Shown here: piece after piece, positions 38,479 to 48,390 of the stretch
Layout: each line of letters opens with the position of its first letter
Numbering within the stretch: position 1 is the stretch's first letter
Assembly (NCBI RefSeq): GCF_001420595.1
Contig: NZ_LJIX01000006.1
Location: 3,209,058-3,273,057 of the forward strand
DNA: 64,000 nucleotides
From: Cytobacillus solani
GTDB lineage: Bacteria; Bacillota; Bacilli; Bacillales; Cytobacillaceae
Direction of reading: 5' to 3'
Notes under the pieces: model-generated
Databases searched by the model: none
What the model saw: the letters and a program-made list of their open reading frames with translations, nothing else
What the model was told of the DNA's origin: nothing
Made by a program: the position numbers and the translations under genes

Positions 38479-38558
38479 GGACTGGAGGAAGGATTCGGTT
38501 CGGGCAGTAAGATAGCAGATTTTGAAAGTATTATTAGAAAGAATGAAGGAGGGGTTCT

Positions 38559-39128
38559 ATGTGGGTCTACGAAAAGAAATTACAATATCCTGTTCGAGTC
38601 AGTACTTGTAACCCGATGCTTGCAAAATTTTTGATTGAACAATACGGCGGAGCGGACGGAGAACTTTCAGCTGCATTAAGATATTTAAACCAAAGGTATA
38701 CGATTCCAGATAAGGTGATAGGACTTTTAACAGATATCGGAACAGAAGAGTTTGCACATTTAGAGATGATTGCCACAATGGTATTCAAGCTAACTAAAGA
38801 TGCAACACCAGAACAAATGAAGGCCGCAGGGTTAGGTGCACATTACGCAAATCACGATAACGCCCTTTACTATGAAAATGCGGGCGGTGTCCCTTGGACT
38901 GCTACGTATATTCAAGCAAAAGGAGATCCGATCGCGGATTTATACGAGGATATTGCTGCGGAAGAAAAGGCTCGAGCTACCTATCAATGGATTATCAATA
39001 TGAGTGACGATACAGATTTAAATGATAGTTTACGCTTTTTAAGAGAACGAGAGATTATACATTCCCAGCGCTTTAGAGAGGCCGTTGAAATCCTGAAAGA
39101 TGAACAAGGTAAAAAGAGAATATTTTAA
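38559..39128 (+). CDS. cotJC: CotJC, manganese-catalase-like spore coat protein
   Basis: 189 residues. The ferritin-like four-helix bundle carries di-manganese ligands in the segments GADGELSAALRYLNQRY, EEFAHLEM, EEKARATYQW and REREIIHSQRF. Homologous to non-heme Mn catalases; a coat structural or detoxifying protein. ATG after GAAGGAGGGG. Confidence 0.94.
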   Translation: MWVYEKKLQYPVRVSTCNPMLAKFLIEQYGGADGELSAALRYLNQRYTIPDKVIGLLTDIGTEEFAHLEMIATMVFKLTKDATPEQMKAAGLGAHYANHDNALYYENAGGVPWTATYIQAKGDPIADLYEDIAAEEKARATYQWIINMSDDTDLNDSLRFLREREIIHSQRFREAVEILKDEQGKKRIF

Positions 39129-39131
39129 TAG

Positions 39132-39169
39132 ACTGGAAAAGAAGCAATTCACCATGCTTCTTTTCTAGT
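39132..39169. terminator. Convergent terminator, cotJC / ypbF
   Basis: GAAAAGAAGCA and TGCTTCTTTTC form a stem extended by flanking ACT/AGT; the T-rich tail on the plus strand serves cotJC. Confidence 0.7.
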
Positions 39170-39628
39170 TTATTTATTTTCATGAAAAAGATTAATATCA
39201 TAATTTGCTTTCATCATGTCAAAAACAAGATGCCTGTTTTTCCATTCCTCTTCCTTCTTCCAGAGATCCTTGCTTTTATCAATGATTTCACATCTTAATG
39301 CATGGTATTCTTTCTCTGCTTTTTCTCTTTTGGCTTTTAATAAATTCATTAACCCATACAATCCAACTGTAAAAACAATTAAATATAAATTAGCTGAATT
39401 ATTCACATAAGCAGAAAACATGGCAGCAAAGGAGTAGGAATACGGTTCAATCACGGTTTGATTAATATAAAGTAAGTAGAAGAAGGTTATAAAAACCGTT
39501 GCCCACATAACATATAAATGTCGGCGCTTAAAATTATCAAACTTTCTTTTTCTTTCTACTACCTTTTGAAGCATTTTTCTTGTTGCTTGATCCGTTCTTT
39601 CATCAAGCATTTTAATCGATGATTCCAT
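39170..39628 (-). CDS. ypbF: YpbF-like membrane protein (DUF2663)
   Basis: 152 residues. Two hydrophobic segments (about 40-58 and 82-97) lie between basic, coiled-coil-prone N- and C-terminal regions. Gene order beside ypbE matches B. subtilis ypbF; function unknown. ATG after GAGGGGGAAA. Confidence 0.75.
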   Translation of the reverse strand: MESSIKMLDERTDQATRKMLQKVVERKRKFDNFKRRHLYVMWATVFITFFYLLYINQTVIEPYSYSFAAMFSAYVNNSANLYLIVFTVGLYGLMNLLKAKREKAEKEYHALRCEIIDKSKDLWKKEEEWKNRHLVFDMMKANYDINLFHENK

Positions 39629-39713
39629 TTTCCCCCTCCTCGTATACCCATACAGCTCACTATACTCCTACTATATGAGCTTGTACGCAGGTATATGATT
39701 AAGGAAGATGAAA

Positions 39714-40406
39714 TTACTTCTTGGGAATCGTTAATACTTGACCTACATGAATGTCGGTACCGTTTAAATTATTCGCCTTTCTTATAATTTCAACGCCATC
39801 TTGAGATTGGTAATATTTCAAAGCAATACGAAACAGATTTTCATTTGACTTAACTGTATGATAAATGACTGCTGCTTCCTCTTTTTGTTCTTCTTGTTCT
39901 TTTGGCAGTTCTTGATTTGATTGATTTTCGGATTCTTTTGAGGTTTCCGTCAAACCTTTATCATTTTCGTCGCCATTAACTGGATCCCTTGGAGTTGGGA
40001 TAGAAGAATCAGAATCTGCCTGATTATTATTTTTAGCTGCGTCATCTTTTGTATTCGGGGTATCTTCTTTTACTTCTATCACTGTCTCTTTGTCTTTTTT
40101 ATTTTCGTAGCCTACCGTTTCAAACCCTGAATTCGCTGTGCTCGCCTTTTCAGAACTTCTCGGGCTATCACCATTCAAAGAATGATAAATACTTAAAACC
40201 GCTATTGGCAGCAAGATAAAAAATAAAGCAAGTAAACTAATGACAGGATACTTTATTTTCCATTTATTTTTCTTTTTTTTCTGGTGGTGAAGCCTGCTCC
40301 TCGGCGGCAATTTTTCTTTAACCGGTTCATTTTCATTATCTAAATTTTTCTCAATTTTCTTCCTAAGCCGTTCAGCTTGATCTCTGTAAGGATCTTCTCT
40401 ATTCAT
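39714..40406 (-). CDS. ypbE: LysM-domain membrane protein YpbE
   Basis: 230 residues: cytoplasmic basic N terminus, one membrane helix (about 52-72), a low-complexity Glu/Asn/Asp-rich linker, and a C-terminal LysM domain (YHTVKSNENLFRIALKYYQ to VGQVLTIPKK) that should bind peptidoglycan. The start lies inside the 3' end of ypbD (8-bp overlap). Confidence 0.85.
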   Translation of the reverse strand: MNREDPYRDQAERLRKKIEKNLDNENEPVKEKLPPRSRLHHQKKKKNKWKIKYPVISLLALFFILLPIAVLSIYHSLNGDSPRSSEKASTANSGFETVGYENKKDKETVIEVKEDTPNTKDDAAKNNNQADSDSSIPTPRDPVNGDENDKGLTETSKESENQSNQELPKEQEEQKEEAAVIYHTVKSNENLFRIALKYYQSQDGVEIIRKANNLNGTDIHVGQVLTIPKK

Positions 40407-40998
40407 TGAACATCCCTTCCTGTTTGTTATTACGGTTCCTTATAAGTATACCAAGTAAAAAATCTATAATAAAATGCATAAAAATGGTTACCCATAAATT
40501 CCCCGTTAGTAAAAAAAGATAACCAATAAAAAAGCTTAAAACAATAATATTTACAAATAAAAACCAGTTAAATAAATAGCGATAATGAACGATAGCAAAA
40601 ATTATACTAGAGAATACTAATCCGACATGCGTCTGGATAATGCCCCGAAATAATACTTCCTCGCAGAAGGCAACTACTGCTGCAATGAATGCTATGTGTA
40701 TGATATTTCGGTTACGAAAGATTCTCTCATTTAATCCCCCATCATCATAATAAGATGCCGGCAGGATTCTCATTAAAATAAGGTCAAGTAAGACCACTGC
40801 TAATCCAGCCACTCCCCCAATTAAAAATATCCGATAATCATTCCATTGAAACAGGTTCAAAAACTCTGAAAGACTATCAAATAAAATGATACCTAAAATA
40901 AGTGAAATCGTTAATAGGATCAATTGGGTAAAATAGAGATGAAATAATAGCTGTTTAGTAGAAATTTCCTTAATCATATCAGCATAATTGTTCTTCAT
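40399..40998 (-). CDS. ypbD: CPBP-family intramembrane metalloprotease YpbD
   Basis: 199 residues, about six membrane helices. CPBP (Abi) motifs: EEVLFRGI near 107, FAIVHYR, and HFIIDFL in the last helices. Shares the TGATG junction with recS, so it is translationally coupled. Substrate unknown. Confidence 0.85.
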   Translation of the reverse strand: MKNNYADMIKEISTKQLLFHLYFTQLILLTISLILGIILFDSLSEFLNLFQWNDYRIFLIGGVAGLAVVLLDLILMRILPASYYDDGGLNERIFRNRNIIHIAFIAAVVAFCEEVLFRGIIQTHVGLVFSSIIFAIVHYRYLFNWFLFVNIIVLSFFIGYLFLLTGNLWVTIFMHFIIDFLLGILIRNRNNKQEGMFNE

Positions 40999-42503
40999 CA
41001 GCCTCGCTCACTTACTAAAAGAATTTTTGCCAGATGTTTTTTCCAATCAAAAAAATTATCAGCAGTTTTATGATTTTTTGTTTTCGGATAAAAAACAGTT
41101 AAATCAATTCCACATTGATCGCAGCAATCATCTATCTCTATTGTCTTGTCTTCTTTAAAATACTTCAAGATATTTTTTCTTCTGCAGCCATTTAATTGTG
41201 CTTGTGTCCATATAAGCATATCGTTAATTTTTTTCCTCTTCACCTGTAAACGCTCGTTAATGAAGACTTTTAATTGTACATACCTTTGCTGCATAGGCTC
41301 TTTAGTGTTCCCAAATAAATAATCTGCTACTACCCTCCACTGGACCTCTGTTAAGCCGGAAAGACTTATCAGTTCATTTTCAAGTTCACCTAAATCATTA
41401 ATTGAATTATTTTTTTCTTCAAGTAAATGATAGACAAAATCAAGCTGTGCCTCACTTGGCAGTTCTCCCTCTGCAAGCTGAAATGGCAGCTGCTCATCTC
41501 CTGGAGAATATAGAAGGAGGGCAATGCTTTTCATTCCATCCCTGCCTGCTCTCCCAATTTCCTGCAAATAGGATTCGAGCTGGAGCGGCATATGAAAATG
41601 GATCACATAACGAATATTTTCTTTATTAATCCCCATCCCAAATGCACTAGTAGCACAAATGACATCCAGCTGGTCATGAAGAAATTGCTGTTGAATAAGA
41701 ACCCTATTTTCTTGTTCCATCCCTCCATGATACGCCATCACCCGATCGATCCCATTTTGCTTTAAGTGAATTGTCATCTTTTCAGCCATTTTTTTACTGG
41801 AAAAATATACAATCCCTGGACCTTCAAGGTTTTGTACCAGCTCCACTAATCGATCAGATTTATCATGATAGGAGTCAATGACCTCAACAGCTAATACAAT
41901 ATTCGGGCGGTCTACTGAATATATATATTCATTCCAATTTTTCAAGCTTAGTGAAGAAATTAATTCTTCCTTTACTTCAGGTGTTGCCGTTGCAGTTAAC
42001 GCAAGGGTTAACGGGTTTCCTAATTTCCGCCTGAAATCCCCAAGCTTTAAATAATCAGGTCTAAAGTCATACCCCCACTGAGAAATACAGTGTGCTTCGT
42101 CAATAACGAAAAGTGCGATTTGAAGCTCCCTCAGTCTATTCAAGATAAAATCAGATTTCAGCATTTCTGGAGAAAGAAAGATAAATTTATACGTATTCAA
42201 TTGAGATAAGGCTTGTTTTCTCTCCTGTGGCGTTAAAAAAGAATTGAATGCTATTACTCTCTTTTCCCCGTTCATCATTAACTGCTCCGTCTGATCCTGC
42301 ATTAAAGATAAAAGTGGAGAAATAATGATAACCTGTCCTTTTAACAAATAACCTGACAACTGATAGCATAATGATTTTCCCGTTCCAGTGGGGAGCATCG
42401 CTATCGTATGATTTCCTTCTAAAATGGAGGAAATCACTTCTTTTTGTCCAGTTCTAAAAGTCGTGTAGTTAAAATACTTTTTCAAATGCTCCTCCAGCTT
42501 CAT
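40998..42503 (-). CDS. recS: RecQ-family ATP-dependent DNA helicase, RecS type
   Basis: 501 residues, close to B. subtilis RecS (ypbC) and shorter than RecQ proper. Helicase motifs: LPTGTGKS (I), DEAH (II), TATATPE (III), GIVYFSSKK (IV) and QEIGRAGRDG (VI). A RecQ zinc site follows in CRRKNILKYF and DDCCDQCG. The C-terminal HRDC domain is absent. Its start overlaps the ypbB stop by 4 bp. Confidence 0.9.
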   Translation of the reverse strand: MKLEEHLKKYFNYTTFRTGQKEVISSILEGNHTIAMLPTGTGKSLCYQLSGYLLKGQVIIISPLLSLMQDQTEQLMMNGEKRVIAFNSFLTPQERKQALSQLNTYKFIFLSPEMLKSDFILNRLRELQIALFVIDEAHCISQWGYDFRPDYLKLGDFRRKLGNPLTLALTATATPEVKEELISSLSLKNWNEYIYSVDRPNIVLAVEVIDSYHDKSDRLVELVQNLEGPGIVYFSSKKMAEKMTIHLKQNGIDRVMAYHGGMEQENRVLIQQQFLHDQLDVICATSAFGMGINKENIRYVIHFHMPLQLESYLQEIGRAGRDGMKSIALLLYSPGDEQLPFQLAEGELPSEAQLDFVYHLLEEKNNSINDLGELENELISLSGLTEVQWRVVADYLFGNTKEPMQQRYVQLKVFINERLQVKRKKINDMLIWTQAQLNGCRRKNILKYFKEDKTIEIDDCCDQCGIDLTVFYPKTKNHKTADNFFDWKKHLAKILLVSERG

Positions 42504-43561
42504 TTCTTTTCACCGCCTTTTGCTAAAACTAAACGGATTTCAAAATAGTCTACATCTGGAACTAATTCTCGAATATATTTAAGCTGTTTTGATGATACTG
42601 AGTTGATTGCCATTTTTATTTCCTTTTGCTTGTCTATATTTACAAAGGCTGAGATATCAAAATTAGGAATATTCAAGGCGATTTCGACGAGATGATCCTC
42701 AATCGTGTTCTTTTTCAATTTCCGCATTTGGGCAATTTCTTCAAGTCTGTATCCCATCTGTAATAGATTAAACGTTCGATTACTTGACTCTGTGAGTGGC
42801 GTGGCCCTTTTTTTGTCCTCAATCATACAGCTAAGAAGCGGAAAATCGCCTTGTTTCGTTCCGACTTTTTCCAGCATATAATGAAGTATACTAAGGAATT
42901 GTATATGATAAGCTTCTTCATCCATATCAAATTGATCAGCAGCCTGTGCTTCAGTTAATCCAATTATTTGATAGCCTGTTACTCTCTTCACAAATATAGA
43001 CGGATCTAGACCGTCCATTGTTTCCAGGCATGCCACAAGTTCATCATATAACTTCTCAGCTAGTTCATCCTTGCTAAGCTTACATTTATATAAGTAACCC
43101 TTTAGCCACTTATGATGTTCCTTGCTCTTTTGTATGGGCAAATATTTAGAATTGCGATTTTTCAGATGGGAGATTACTTGGATAGCTAGTGAAAGCCTTT
43201 CCCAAAAAAGATCTGTTAAGTTATGAAATTTCCAGCCATTCAAATTGGCGGGAATAGGATTTGGTTTGAAGTACTCTTCAAGCTGCTTTAAACCCACGGA
43301 CGTCACACAATAGCTCTGCTCCGCATTTGTTGAAACGAATCCTTGCTTGTTCAAAATGTCAATGTGCATGTCTAATTCTGCTCTTTTTAGTAATGGGAAC
43401 GTACTAAAAAATGTCGTTAAATTAAAAATGTGAGCATCCTGAATAGTTTGCGATGATTTCTTTCCATTCAATAGATGAAGAATGGAATAAATGGTCCGCT
43501 CCCCATTTATTTTATGTAAACAGTATAAAACAATCATAGAAAGATAAGAATTTTTCATCAT
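42500..43561 (-). CDS. ypbB: Helix-turn-helix protein YpbB
   Basis: 353 residues when started at the ATG at 43561 (MMKNSYLSMIVLYCLHKINGERT), which has AAGG nine bases upstream and matches the family length; the open frame reads 39 codons further. Ends with a helix-turn-helix of the RecQ-associated type (TESSNRTFNLLQMGYRLEEIA, KKNTIEDHLVE). First of four coupled genes ypbB-recS-ypbD-ypbE, and probably a RecS partner. Confidence 0.83.
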   Translation of the reverse strand: MMKNSYLSMIVLYCLHKINGERTIYSILHLLNGKKSSQTIQDAHIFNLTTFFSTFPLLKRAELDMHIDILNKQGFVSTNAEQSYCVTSVGLKQLEEYFKPNPIPANLNGWKFHNLTDLFWERLSLAIQVISHLKNRNSKYLPIQKSKEHHKWLKGYLYKCKLSKDELAEKLYDELVACLETMDGLDPSIFVKRVTGYQIIGLTEAQAADQFDMDEEAYHIQFLSILHYMLEKVGTKQGDFPLLSCMIEDKKRATPLTESSNRTFNLLQMGYRLEEIAQMRKLKKNTIEDHLVEIALNIPNFDISAFVNIDKQKEIKMAINSVSSKQLKYIRELVPDVDYFEIRLVLAKGGEKK

Positions 43562-44114
<553 letters not shown>

Positions 44115-44139
44115 TTTTCTTTTATAGTGAACGCTACTG

Positions 44140-44172
44140 CTCCCTTTTTTTATTAAAAGGGAGTTTTTTAAT
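44140..44172 (+). terminator. Terminator after fer
   Basis: CTCCCTTTT/AAAAGGGAG stem followed by six Ts on the plus strand. Confidence 0.88.
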
Positions 44173-44177
44173 ATAAA

Positions 44178-44212
44178 GAAAAAGCAACGGTGCAGGCCGT
44201 TGCTTTCTTTTT
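44178..44212 (-). terminator. Terminator after ribU
   Basis: AAAGCAACGG-cctgca-CCGTTGCTTT and a T-rich tail on the minus strand, a few bases past the ribU stop. Confidence 0.88.
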
Positions 44213-44216
44213 TATA

Positions 44217-44801
44217 TTAGATCGCATTCTTATATGAACCTTGCTTGTTAATCCAAGGACTCATGCGTGTAAATAATAGCATAAATACAAGAGTAATTAA
44301 TAACCCCTTGATAATATTAAAAGGCAAGATAGCCGTTACAACGACTGTACGTATTTCTGGAGCAGACATTGCTGGCATATTCAAAAAGAGGGTATATGCC
44401 GGATAAATGATAAAGTAATTTAATACACTCATGATCACAGCCATGATAAAGGTGCCAATTACTAATCCAACTGTCATACTTTTTTTTGTTTTTAATTTCT
44501 TATACACGAAGTATGTCGGTAATATAAATAGGATACCCGCCACAAAGTTTGCAATATGGCCTACTGGCACACCAGTTGCACTTCCAGTCATAAAGTAATC
44601 TAATATGTTCTTAATCAATTCCACTAAAATCCCAGCCACTGGACCAAAGATTAACGCAGCAATCAATGCAGGTATATCGCTAAAGTCAATCATTAGAAAA
44701 TTTGGAAATGGCGGCAATGGGAAATTTAATAGCATCAAAATGTACGAAATGCTGCTGAGCATCCCAATTCCAACTAAAGCTTTAACCGTAAGTTTTTTCA
44801 T
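44217..44801 (-). CDS. ribU: Riboflavin transporter RibU, ECF S component
   Basis: Substrate-binding membrane subunit that takes up riboflavin with the shared ECF energising module. 194 residues, six hydrophobic segments, with the conserved FPNFLMIDFSDIPALI stretch near 34 (ypaA in B. subtilis). Preceded by an FMN riboswitch with its own terminator, so expression falls when FMN is plentiful. ATG after AAGGAGAG. Confidence 0.93.
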   Translation of the reverse strand: MKKLTVKALVGIGMLSSISYILMLLNFPLPPFPNFLMIDFSDIPALIAALIFGPVAGILVELIKNILDYFMTGSATGVPVGHIANFVAGILFILPTYFVYKKLKTKKSMTVGLVIGTFIMAVIMSVLNYFIIYPAYTLFLNMPAMSAPEIRTVVVTAILPFNIIKGLLITLVFMLLFTRMSPWINKQGSYKNAI

Positions 44802-44871
44802 GTTCCTCTCTCCTTGTTAGGACTATCTCTCCTAAAGAAGAAAGGTTCAGCAGTATTATAAAGCCTAAGCA

Positions 44872-44902
44872 AAAGAAAACCCTCAAGCACATCGCTTGAG
44901 GG
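44872..44902 (-). terminator. FMN riboswitch-controlled terminator
   Basis: CCCTCAAGC-gatgt-GCTTGAGGG followed by TTTTCTTTT on the minus strand, between the aptamer and ribU. It is placed as the expression platform. Confidence 0.85.
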
Positions 44903-44969
44903 AGATTACAAAGGCTCACTAAATAAACGTTCAAATAACCTGCATTTTTTGAACGTCTGCAGAACCTCC

Positions 44970-45167
44970 ATCTTCTCCCATCCAGACTGTACTGTCGGCT
45001 TTGGATTCGCACCAAATCCTGCCCCAAGCTAGAACATCCAAAGATCACATCAGCATTTTGCTGCTAAGGTTTCATTGAATTATGCTTTAGCTATTATAGG
45101 CTCGCGGGCTTAGAGTAAATAATACTCATCACCGCCGGTCGGGAATTTCACCCTGCCCCGAAGATAG
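44970..45167 (-). ncRNA. FMN riboswitch (RFN element)
   Basis: Minus-strand RNA with the conserved RFN blocks: ATCTTCGGGGCAGGGTG, AATTCCCGACCGGCGGTGAT, AGCCCGCGAG, GGATTTGGTGCGAATCC, and the closing CCGACAGT-ACAGTCTGGATG and GGAGAAGAT, where ATCTTC pairs with GAAGAT to close P1. It controls ribU by transcription attenuation. Confidence 0.96.
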
Positions 45168-45191
45168 ACCGTATAATTTTTTACAAATATT

Positions 45192-45220
45192 ATTATACTC
45201 GAAAAAAAATAAAAAGGGAA
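45192..45220 (-). promoter_or_regulatory. Promoter of the FMN riboswitch-ribU transcript
   Basis: TATAAT on the minus strand (45197-45192), with a weak TTCCCT 17 bp upstream. The riboswitch begins about 25 bp downstream. Confidence 0.55.
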
Positions 45221-45315
45221 GGCTTTAACTTTGCCACCATTCAGGCTATAAAATGACAATTTATTAACTTTATAATATTAAAGCGCTTCCAAACGAAATA
45301 AGTATGCTTAGTGAA

Positions 45316-45344
45316 TTGACAGATGTCTGTCTGTCTTGTAAAAT
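45316..45344 (+). promoter_or_regulatory. Consensus promoter of serA with overlapping dyad
   Basis: TTGACA (45316-45321), exactly 17 bp, TAAAAT (45339-45344). A perfect dyad GACAGA-TG-TCTGTC (45318-45331) covers the -35 box and the spacer, followed by another TGTC. Placement suggests repressor binding, which is inference. Confidence 0.75.
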
Positions 45345-45377
45345 TATCTGAATATTATTTCCATTCGAGGTGTTTAC

Positions 45378-46958
45378 ATGTTTACTATTTTAATTGCTGA
45401 TGCAATTAGCGAAGAAGGTTTACAACCGTTATTAGAAATGGATAATGCTACGATTATTCAAAAAAAAGCCTCAGATCCAGAAGTTAGCCTAGAGGTCATT
45501 GATGCCTTACTTGTAAGAAGTGCAACTAAGGTTAACGATGAATTATTAAACAAGATGCCGAATTTAAAAATTATCGCCCGTGCTGGTGTAGGAGTTGATA
45601 ATATTGAAGTTGATGCAGCCACACGCAAAGGCATCGTTGTCATTAATGCACCTGATGGCAATACAATTTCTACCGCCGAACACACCTTTGCCATGATGGC
45701 CTCCTTGATGAGAAATATTCCCCAAGCCCATCAAACAGTCAAAAATTTAGAATGGAAGCGAAATAACTATCTTGGAACAGAGCTCTTTGGAAAAACATTA
45801 GGTATTATCGGGATGGGTAGGATTGGTACAGAACTTGCTAAGCGATCAAAAGCATTTGGCATGATGATTAAAGTATTTGATCCATTTTTAACAAAAGACC
45901 GCGCAGCAAAGCTAGGAGTTGAGTCTTGTCCCATTGATTCAGTATTACAGGACTCGGACATTATAACTGTCCATACCCCACTCACTGCAGAAACAAAAGG
46001 CATGATTAATGAACAAGCTTTAAGCAAAACGAAGAAAGGGGTTTTCTTTCTTAATTGCGCCCGCGGAGGCATTATTGATGAACAAGCACTTGCTAAGTAT
46101 ATTGGGATTGGACATGTAGCCGGTGCTGCTCTTGACGTCTTTGAAACGGAGCCTCCAGGTGAAAATCCACTGTTTAAATTCGATAATGTGATTGCCACTC
46201 CTCATCTAGGCGCTTCAACAAAAGAAGCACAGCTAAATGTGGCTACCCAAGTGGCAAGGGAAGTGCGATTATTTTTAGAAAATAATCCAGTCTCAAACTC
46301 TATCAATCTACCGGCAATCTCAAAAGATATTTTTGAGAAAATTCGTCCATTTCATCAAATGTCCAAACAAATGGGTTATATTATATCTCAATGCATAAAA
46401 GAAGGGATTCGTGAACTATCGATTACATATTCAGGAACTGTTGCCGAATTAGAAACTTCCTATTTGACGAAAGCAACATTAGCAGGATTCTTTAAAAATA
46501 GAATCGCTGTTAATGTTAACGAAGTAAATGCCCTGCTGACAGCCAAAGAACGTGGCATCACCGTTGGAGAAAAAATATCTGCTGATTCTTATGGCTATGC
46601 TAACTGCATTACTGTAACTGCTAAGGGTGAAGAAACTTCATTTACAATCAGAGGAACATATATTGAGCATTACGGGCCTCGTATTGTTTATCTAAATGGA
46701 TTTAATATTGATTTTCTCCCAGAAGGAAACCTCCTTTACATTCAGCATATGGATCGCCCTGGTGTCATTGGACGTGTTGGAAGAATACTAGGGGATTATT
46801 CCATTAATATCGCGACAATGCAGGTAGGAAGAAAAGAGGCAGGCGGTGAGGCCATCATGGTGCTTTCTTTTGATAAGCCATTGGAGGACGACACATTCGC
46901 ATTACTAACAAAGCTTGATGATATTGTTTCAATCAATCGAATAACAGTATCTGAATAA
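45378..46958 (+). CDS. serA: D-3-phosphoglycerate dehydrogenase
   Basis: First step of serine synthesis. 526 residues, the long form. Catalytic/NAD domain with [20 protein letters not shown] and HLGAST; then an intervening ASB domain (about 320-445); then a C-terminal ACT domain ([22 protein letters not shown]) for serine feedback. ATG after CGAGGTG. Divergent from ribU. Confidence 0.96.
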   Translation: MFTILIADAISEEGLQPLLEMDNATIIQKKASDPEVSLEVIDALLVRSATKVNDELLNKMPNLKIIARAGVGVDNIEVDAATRKGIVVINAPDGNTISTAEHTFAMMASLMRNIPQAHQTVKNLEWKRNNYLGTELFGKTLGIIGMGRIGTELAKRSKAFGMMIKVFDPFLTKDRAAKLGVESCPIDSVLQDSDIITVHTPLTAETKGMINEQALSKTKKGVFFLNCARGGIIDEQALAKYIGIGHVAGAALDVFETEPPGENPLFKFDNVIATPHLGASTKEAQLNVATQVAREVRLFLENNPVSNSINLPAISKDIFEKIRPFHQMSKQMGYIISQCIKEGIRELSITYSGTVAELETSYLTKATLAGFFKNRIAVNVNEVNALLTAKERGITVGEKISADSYGYANCITVTAKGEETSFTIRGTYIEHYGPRIVYLNGFNIDFLPEGNLLYIQHMDRPGVIGRVGRILGDYSINIATMQVGRKEAGGEAIMVLSFDKPLEDDTFALLTKLDDIVSINRITVSE

Positions 46959-46959
46959 A

Positions 46960-47000
46960 CAAGAAAGGGATGACTCGCAAGTGGAGTCCTCCCTTTCTTG
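46960..47000 (+). terminator. Inverted repeat after serA, probable terminator
   Basis: CAAGAAAGGG / CCCTTTCTTG with an inner GACTC/GAGTC stem. No clear T tract follows, so termination efficiency is uncertain. Confidence 0.5.
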
Positions 47001-47054
47001 TAGTCTAGGAAATAATAAAATCGAATGTTGTGGATAACTTTGGAAAAAGGAAAT

Positions 47055-47207
47055 TGTCTAGCGCAAGCGTCCTATCGCCTATCAAACTTCAGGTCTCCTC
47101 CGCAACGATTGCGTCAACATCGGTTCGCTCACTTACCGTGTTTCCTTTATCGCTGTCGTTGTCCCTTCCAGTTTGTACGGCGATGATCAAGGCGCTTGCG
47201 CTTTTCT
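47055..47207 (-). repeat. Interspersed hairpin repeat, type A
   Basis: Inverse copy of the element at 35401: TGTCTAGCGCAAGCGTCC end, GGCGAT/ATCGCC and AAACTT pairs, TTTGTACGGCGATGATCAAGG near the other end, GCGCTTGCGCTTTTC terminus. It fills the convergent gap between serA and the PHP phosphatase gene. Confidence 0.75.
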
Positions 47208-47214
47208 TATTTTA

Positions 47215-48027
47215 TTAACCTAGTGGGTATGTTTGTCGTTCTCCTTTTGAAAAAGTCATGATTGATGTATATCCAACTTCTTTTGCCAAAGTTATTGCTT
47301 GATCAAAGTCCGCACCCACATGCTCCGGGAAATGAGCATCTGATGACAATACGATTGGGATATTTTTCGCAAAACATTTTTCTAATAGCCGTTTATCTGG
47401 GTATAGCTCTCCCACCGGTTTTCTTATGCCTGCTGTGCTTATTTCCACACATGTCTTTGATTCGGCTAAAGCATCTGTAGCACGCTCATACTGTTCTAAA
47501 AGAAACTCCTCATTTTCCGGTACATATTTAAAGATTTTTACTAAATCAATATGTCCAATAATATCAAACAAATTGGACTGGGCCAGGGTAACAACCTGGT
47601 CAAAATACTGCTTGTAAATTTCGTAAATATCCCTTTTTTCCCATTCATGTTTATACTCTGCTAAGTCAATGCCAAAATCGCCTATCCAGTGGATCGAGCC
47701 TATTACATAATCAAAGGAATAGGCTTGAATGAATTGCTTCATTTCCTCATGCTTCCCTGGAGTGTAATCCATTTCGATCGACATTTTTACATCTATCTCT
47801 TTTGTCCATGCTTCTTGAAATAGACTTATATAATCCTTCATATCATAATAACGTCTCTCATTTACCCATGGATTCTGCAAAATGTCTGCTGTCTGATAAA
47901 AATGATAGGCATGCTCTGAAATACCAAAGCTATTTATTCCTTTTTGTTTTGCCATATCTGTAAACTGCCGTAAATAGTCTAAACTCAAAGTACCCATTTC
48001 CAAATGATTATGATAATCTGTAAGCAC
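47215..48027 (-). CDS. hisK: Histidinol-phosphatase, PHP family
   Basis: PHP-fold metal-dependent phosphatase that probably makes histidinol from histidinol phosphate. 270 residues, metal motif DYHNHLEMG (HxH) at 4-12, ISEHAYH, and later His/Asp ligands in GSIHWIGD, GHIDLVK and LSSDAHFPE. GTG start at 48027 behind GGGAGGCG. It would pair with the hisC product, but the two genes are distant; other PHP substrates are possible. Confidence 0.8.
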   Translation of the reverse strand: MLTDYHNHLEMGTLSLDYLRQFTDMAKQKGINSFGISEHAYHFYQTADILQNPWVNERRYYDMKDYISLFQEAWTKEIDVKMSIEMDYTPGKHEEMKQFIQAYSFDYVIGSIHWIGDFGIDLAEYKHEWEKRDIYEIYKQYFDQVVTLAQSNLFDIIGHIDLVKIFKYVPENEEFLLEQYERATDALAESKTCVEISTAGIRKPVGELYPDKRLLEKCFAKNIPIVLSSDAHFPEHVGADFDQAITLAKEVGYTSIMTFSKGERQTYPLG

Positions 48028-48091
48028 CTTTTCGCCTCCCTAATTTTTACCTATTATACTTTGAAGGCTACAGACTAGCAAATCATAGATT

Positions 48092-48232
48092 CTATGAAAT
48101 AAATTGAGATAACTCCACTGGTGTGTCTATTGCTTCTGCGTGATGTGCCCGTGTATTTTTTCCGCCAAGAAATAATAGGCTGACACAGAGTACCATTATA
48201 ATTGCAATAATAAAACGTTTGATGTAATCCAC
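48092..48232 (-). CDS. Small single-helix membrane protein, unknown
   Basis: 46 residues if started at the GTG at 48232, which is directly preceded by GAGGAGCGGGGAGC. One membrane helix (about 5-23), then a short tail GGKNTRAHHAEAIDTP. A 62-residue frame from the ATG at 48280 is also open but lacks a ribosome site. No family recognised. Lies between the phosphatase and rsiX genes. Confidence 0.5.
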   Translation of the reverse strand: MDYIKRFIIAIIMVLCVSLLFLGGKNTRAHHAEAIDTPVELSQFIS

Positions 48233-48390
48233 CTTGCTCCCCGCTCCTCTTCTTTCTTTAATTCCTGCCATATTCACCATATGATGTGGATCTTATGTTT
48301 ATTACATAAAAAGAAGACAAGCCATTGGCTCATCTTCTTTTGTTCTTTACCAAACTGTTTTTATTTGTTACGAAGTCGCTTCCGCTTTAC

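Noticed and set aside
44782-45048. 88-codon frame upstream of ribU
   Set aside because: It lies in the FMN riboswitch, whose RNA conservation explains the sequence.
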